The translations under genes and the position numbers were made by a program. From assembly GCA_000181795.3 (NCBI GenBank), contig CM012955.1:1482799-1546798 (forward strand): a stretch of DNA of 64,000 bases, given 5' to 3'. A model generated the notes under the pieces. It saw only the letters and a program-made list of their open reading frames with translations. It did not search any database and was not told the origin of the DNA. Within the stretch, counting starts at the first letter, position 1, and each line of letters starts with the position of its first letter. The stretch is from Trichinella spiralis (taxonomy: Eukaryota; Nematoda; Enoplea; Trichinellida; Trichinellidae). Shown piece after piece: positions 61,895 through 64,000 of this stretch.

Positions 61895-64000
61895 ATGGGT
61901 GGACAGATAAGTTCGTACAGCAAAATTGGTGACAATTTACTGGTTCGTCAGTTTGTTGGCGATGGGCCAATTTCTGTCAATGATCCGTTTTGGAATTCTT
62001 TTTTATCATTCAATTTATCTCATCCATCGTTAAAGTATGTTTGGTTTTGGTTGGTTTATTTTGCTTATAAATTGATTTTTAGATCAGAATGGGAGATGTT
62101 TGAAAAGTGCATTGATGATTCTCTCAAGAGTCTTGTTCACAATACGGTTAACACTGGTAATTTTGCCTCGCTCATTCAGGTATTCATTCGTCGCGCTTCT
62201 GAACTGCGCGAATCCAGTCAGTGCAATGAGTAATTTTTAATTTTTTAAGTTTTTTGATTAAAAAGAAATTAAATAGTCCATTTCAGTAAATTGTTTTTTT
62301 GGCAAACCAACAATGCATTGTTTATTATACGTACTTGTTGCAAGTTTTTCTCAAAGAATCTTACCGATGAAGCAGTTTTACGTGTTTTCGTGACAAAAGT
62401 GAAAGGTATAAATATGATGATTGTTGTTTGTACAATTTCTTACACTTTGCTTATTCTACACAGAAAGAGAAGACGTTGAATCGAGTGCTGACGTATTATC
62501 AGAGAATTGTTTGGAAGAATTTGTTAGTAGTATTATAGCTATTCTGATCGACCTTCCGGTTAAGTAAGTGATTTTCATTTCTGTATTAAAATAAATGATG
62601 TATTTGTTGTATTGCAGTTGGATAACGATAAAAGCACTGATGGAAAGTTTGAGTTGTCTGTTAGTGTTGCTTTCCCGCGAGGTGTATGAAGGAAACGTTA
62701 TTTCTAGTGTTGTTGCCAAAATGATGCTATTCGGAAAATGGTGCGCACGCTTATCATTTTTTTTTAATTTCTCGTTCTGATGGGTTTTTTTTCCCCAACT
62801 AATTCCAGTGCTATTCATGCTCCTCTGTTGACGAAAACGTTGCTTTTGCTTTATTCGAAACACGCAGAAGATGCTTGCCCGTTGGAAAAGACGGAGCAAT
62901 TTGGCGGTGGCAGCATATTCGTCGGTTTGGCAAGTGAGTTGGAAAATGGAAATGGAAATTTGCACAAGAGCATGGAATTTTACAATTTTATTTTCGCCTT
63001 TTGTTAGATTCGTTGATGGAACTTTTGCAAATTGACAACAATGACAAAGAGAAACAAGTCAAATCTATCACACTCGGTGATCAAGCTTTGAATGTATTGC
63101 TGTTGCTGGTTAGTCACAGCACTCCGGAAGGCACAATTCACCCGTTTCGTCAGGCGTTGTTTTCTTTTATAAATTCTCAAGGTGAAAAGTTTCCTTTTTC
63201 AATTGTTTTGTTTGTATATTTATGAATTATTACTTTTTCAGAACAATCAATGGTTACACTTCCGACTACATCAGTTGTTTGTTTCAAGATCAATTTTACC
63301 GAACTGTATGATCAGATTTGCTCTAGATCTGGTGACAGGCCGTCGTTGTTGTTATTGTACTTTTTGTTGTACAAGAACGTTGAATTTCGCAATTATGTGC
63401 TTTCGCGTGTTAATTTGCAAAATTTGATTTTGCCCATTTTGAAAGTGCTGCATACGAGCAGTCAGACAGATGTCGATTCAAACCTCGGTTCGCAGCATCT
63501 TTATCTGGCGTTGATTGTCATTGTGATTTTGAGCGAGGATGATTTCTTTTGTAAAATCATTCACGAGACTGTAAATTATTTATTTTTATTTGGAAATATA
63601 TTTTTTATTTATTATGTAATTTTTTTCTTTCCAATTCTAGCCGGCCAAAGGTGCAGAAGGGTGGTTCGCCGAGCGAAGTGTTCGCGATTTAACTCTTGGT
63701 GGATTGGCCGTATTGATACTGGTGAAAATTATTCAAAAGAATTTATTCGTTTATCGAGTATGATTTTCTATTTCAAAATATTAAAATAATTTCATCTGGT
63801 TAACGTTATTGTGAATTTCAATCGTTTTTATTTATTTATTTATTTCAGGATCGTTACTTGCAAACGAATTGCTTGGCCGCCTTGGCTAATATGTCATCAA
63901 ATTTCAAAGAATTGCCTTCTTCAGTTTGTCAAAAATTGATCGAGTACATTTTCTTTTTTTTTACTTCTGTTGTTTTGGCTTTTTTCAAACTAATTTAAAT
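61895..64000 (+). CDS. DYM: Dymeclin, N-terminal part (runs off the window)
   Basis: Ten exons fit in phase: 61895-62034, 62083-62229, 62287-62405, 62464-62563, 62618-62740, 62809-62933, 63008-63181, 63242-63570, 63641-63757 and 63849-63943. They encode about 489 residues of a protein that is about 669 residues in humans. Dymeclin is a peripheral Golgi protein needed for secretion and organelle organisation; its human loss causes Dyggve-Melchior-Clausen disease. Family landmarks in order are ISVNDPFWNSFLSF (compare ISENDPFWNQLLSF), FWQTNNALFIIRTCCKFF, SHSTPEGTIHPFRQALFSF, FKINFTELYDQIC, LILPILKVLHT and DRYLQTNCLAALANMSSNFK, the last nearly identical across animals. The N-terminus MGGQIS fits the N-myristoylation pattern, as in other dymeclins. 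The last exon ends at GTACAT, 57 bases before the edge, so the remaining C-terminal third lies outside. Confidence 0.94.

Noticed and set aside
1-64000. tRNA, rRNA, CRISPR, spliced-leader RNA or intact transposon
   Set aside because: I looked for tRNA B-box-like strings, SL-like leaders, regularly spaced direct repeats and transposase or reverse-transcriptase motifs, and saw none that hold up. A dedicated scan could still find a tRNA.

Overview
The window reads as AT-rich nematode nuclear DNA with spliced genes (GT/AG introns from about 50 bp to 4.7 kb) and many microsatellites. The best taxonomic clues are a CLIC protein whose C-terminus carries a QTPTKTHTIP motif as I recall it from C. elegans EXC-4, and an N-cadherin of the HMR-1B type. 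I cannot name the species; a non-rhabditid nematode is a guess. I built the exon models by hand, using splice signals, reading-phase continuity and resemblance to known families. They are models, not transcript evidence.

Layout. 1-4101: no recognisable gene, a few old diverged repeats. 4102-5678 (-): EXC-4/CLIC, six exons. 5679-12780: gene-poor AT-rich spacer. 12781-22046 (+): a receptor guanylate cyclase, seven exons, whose extracellular part resembles bacterial phosphate-binding PstS rather than the usual natriuretic-peptide-receptor fold. 23380-27634 (+): secreted cysteine-rich EB/lustrin-type protein with a Ser/Thr-rich tail. 28626-50235 (-): HMR-1/N-cadherin, 36 exons, about 3,007 residues. 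53234-55056 (+): ACOT8/TesB-type acyl-CoA thioesterase. 55998-58189 (-): pepsin-like aspartic protease. 59279-60838 (+): TFIID subunit TAF8. 61895 to the right edge (+): dymeclin, 3' end missing.

The genes do not form one pathway. They are a mix of membrane or adhesion functions (CLIC, cyclase, cadherin, secreted Cys-rich protein) and housekeeping functions (thioesterase, TAF8, dymeclin), with one digestive or lysosomal protease. There is no sign of an operon, except that TAF8 and dymeclin lie on the same strand about 1.06 kb apart. The most unusual item is the guanylate cyclase with a PstS-like ectodomain. Its splice model is phase-consistent across all seven exons, the cyclase active site is complete, and the residues that bind phosphate in bacterial PstS are largely replaced. 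This suggests a receptor for a different ligand.
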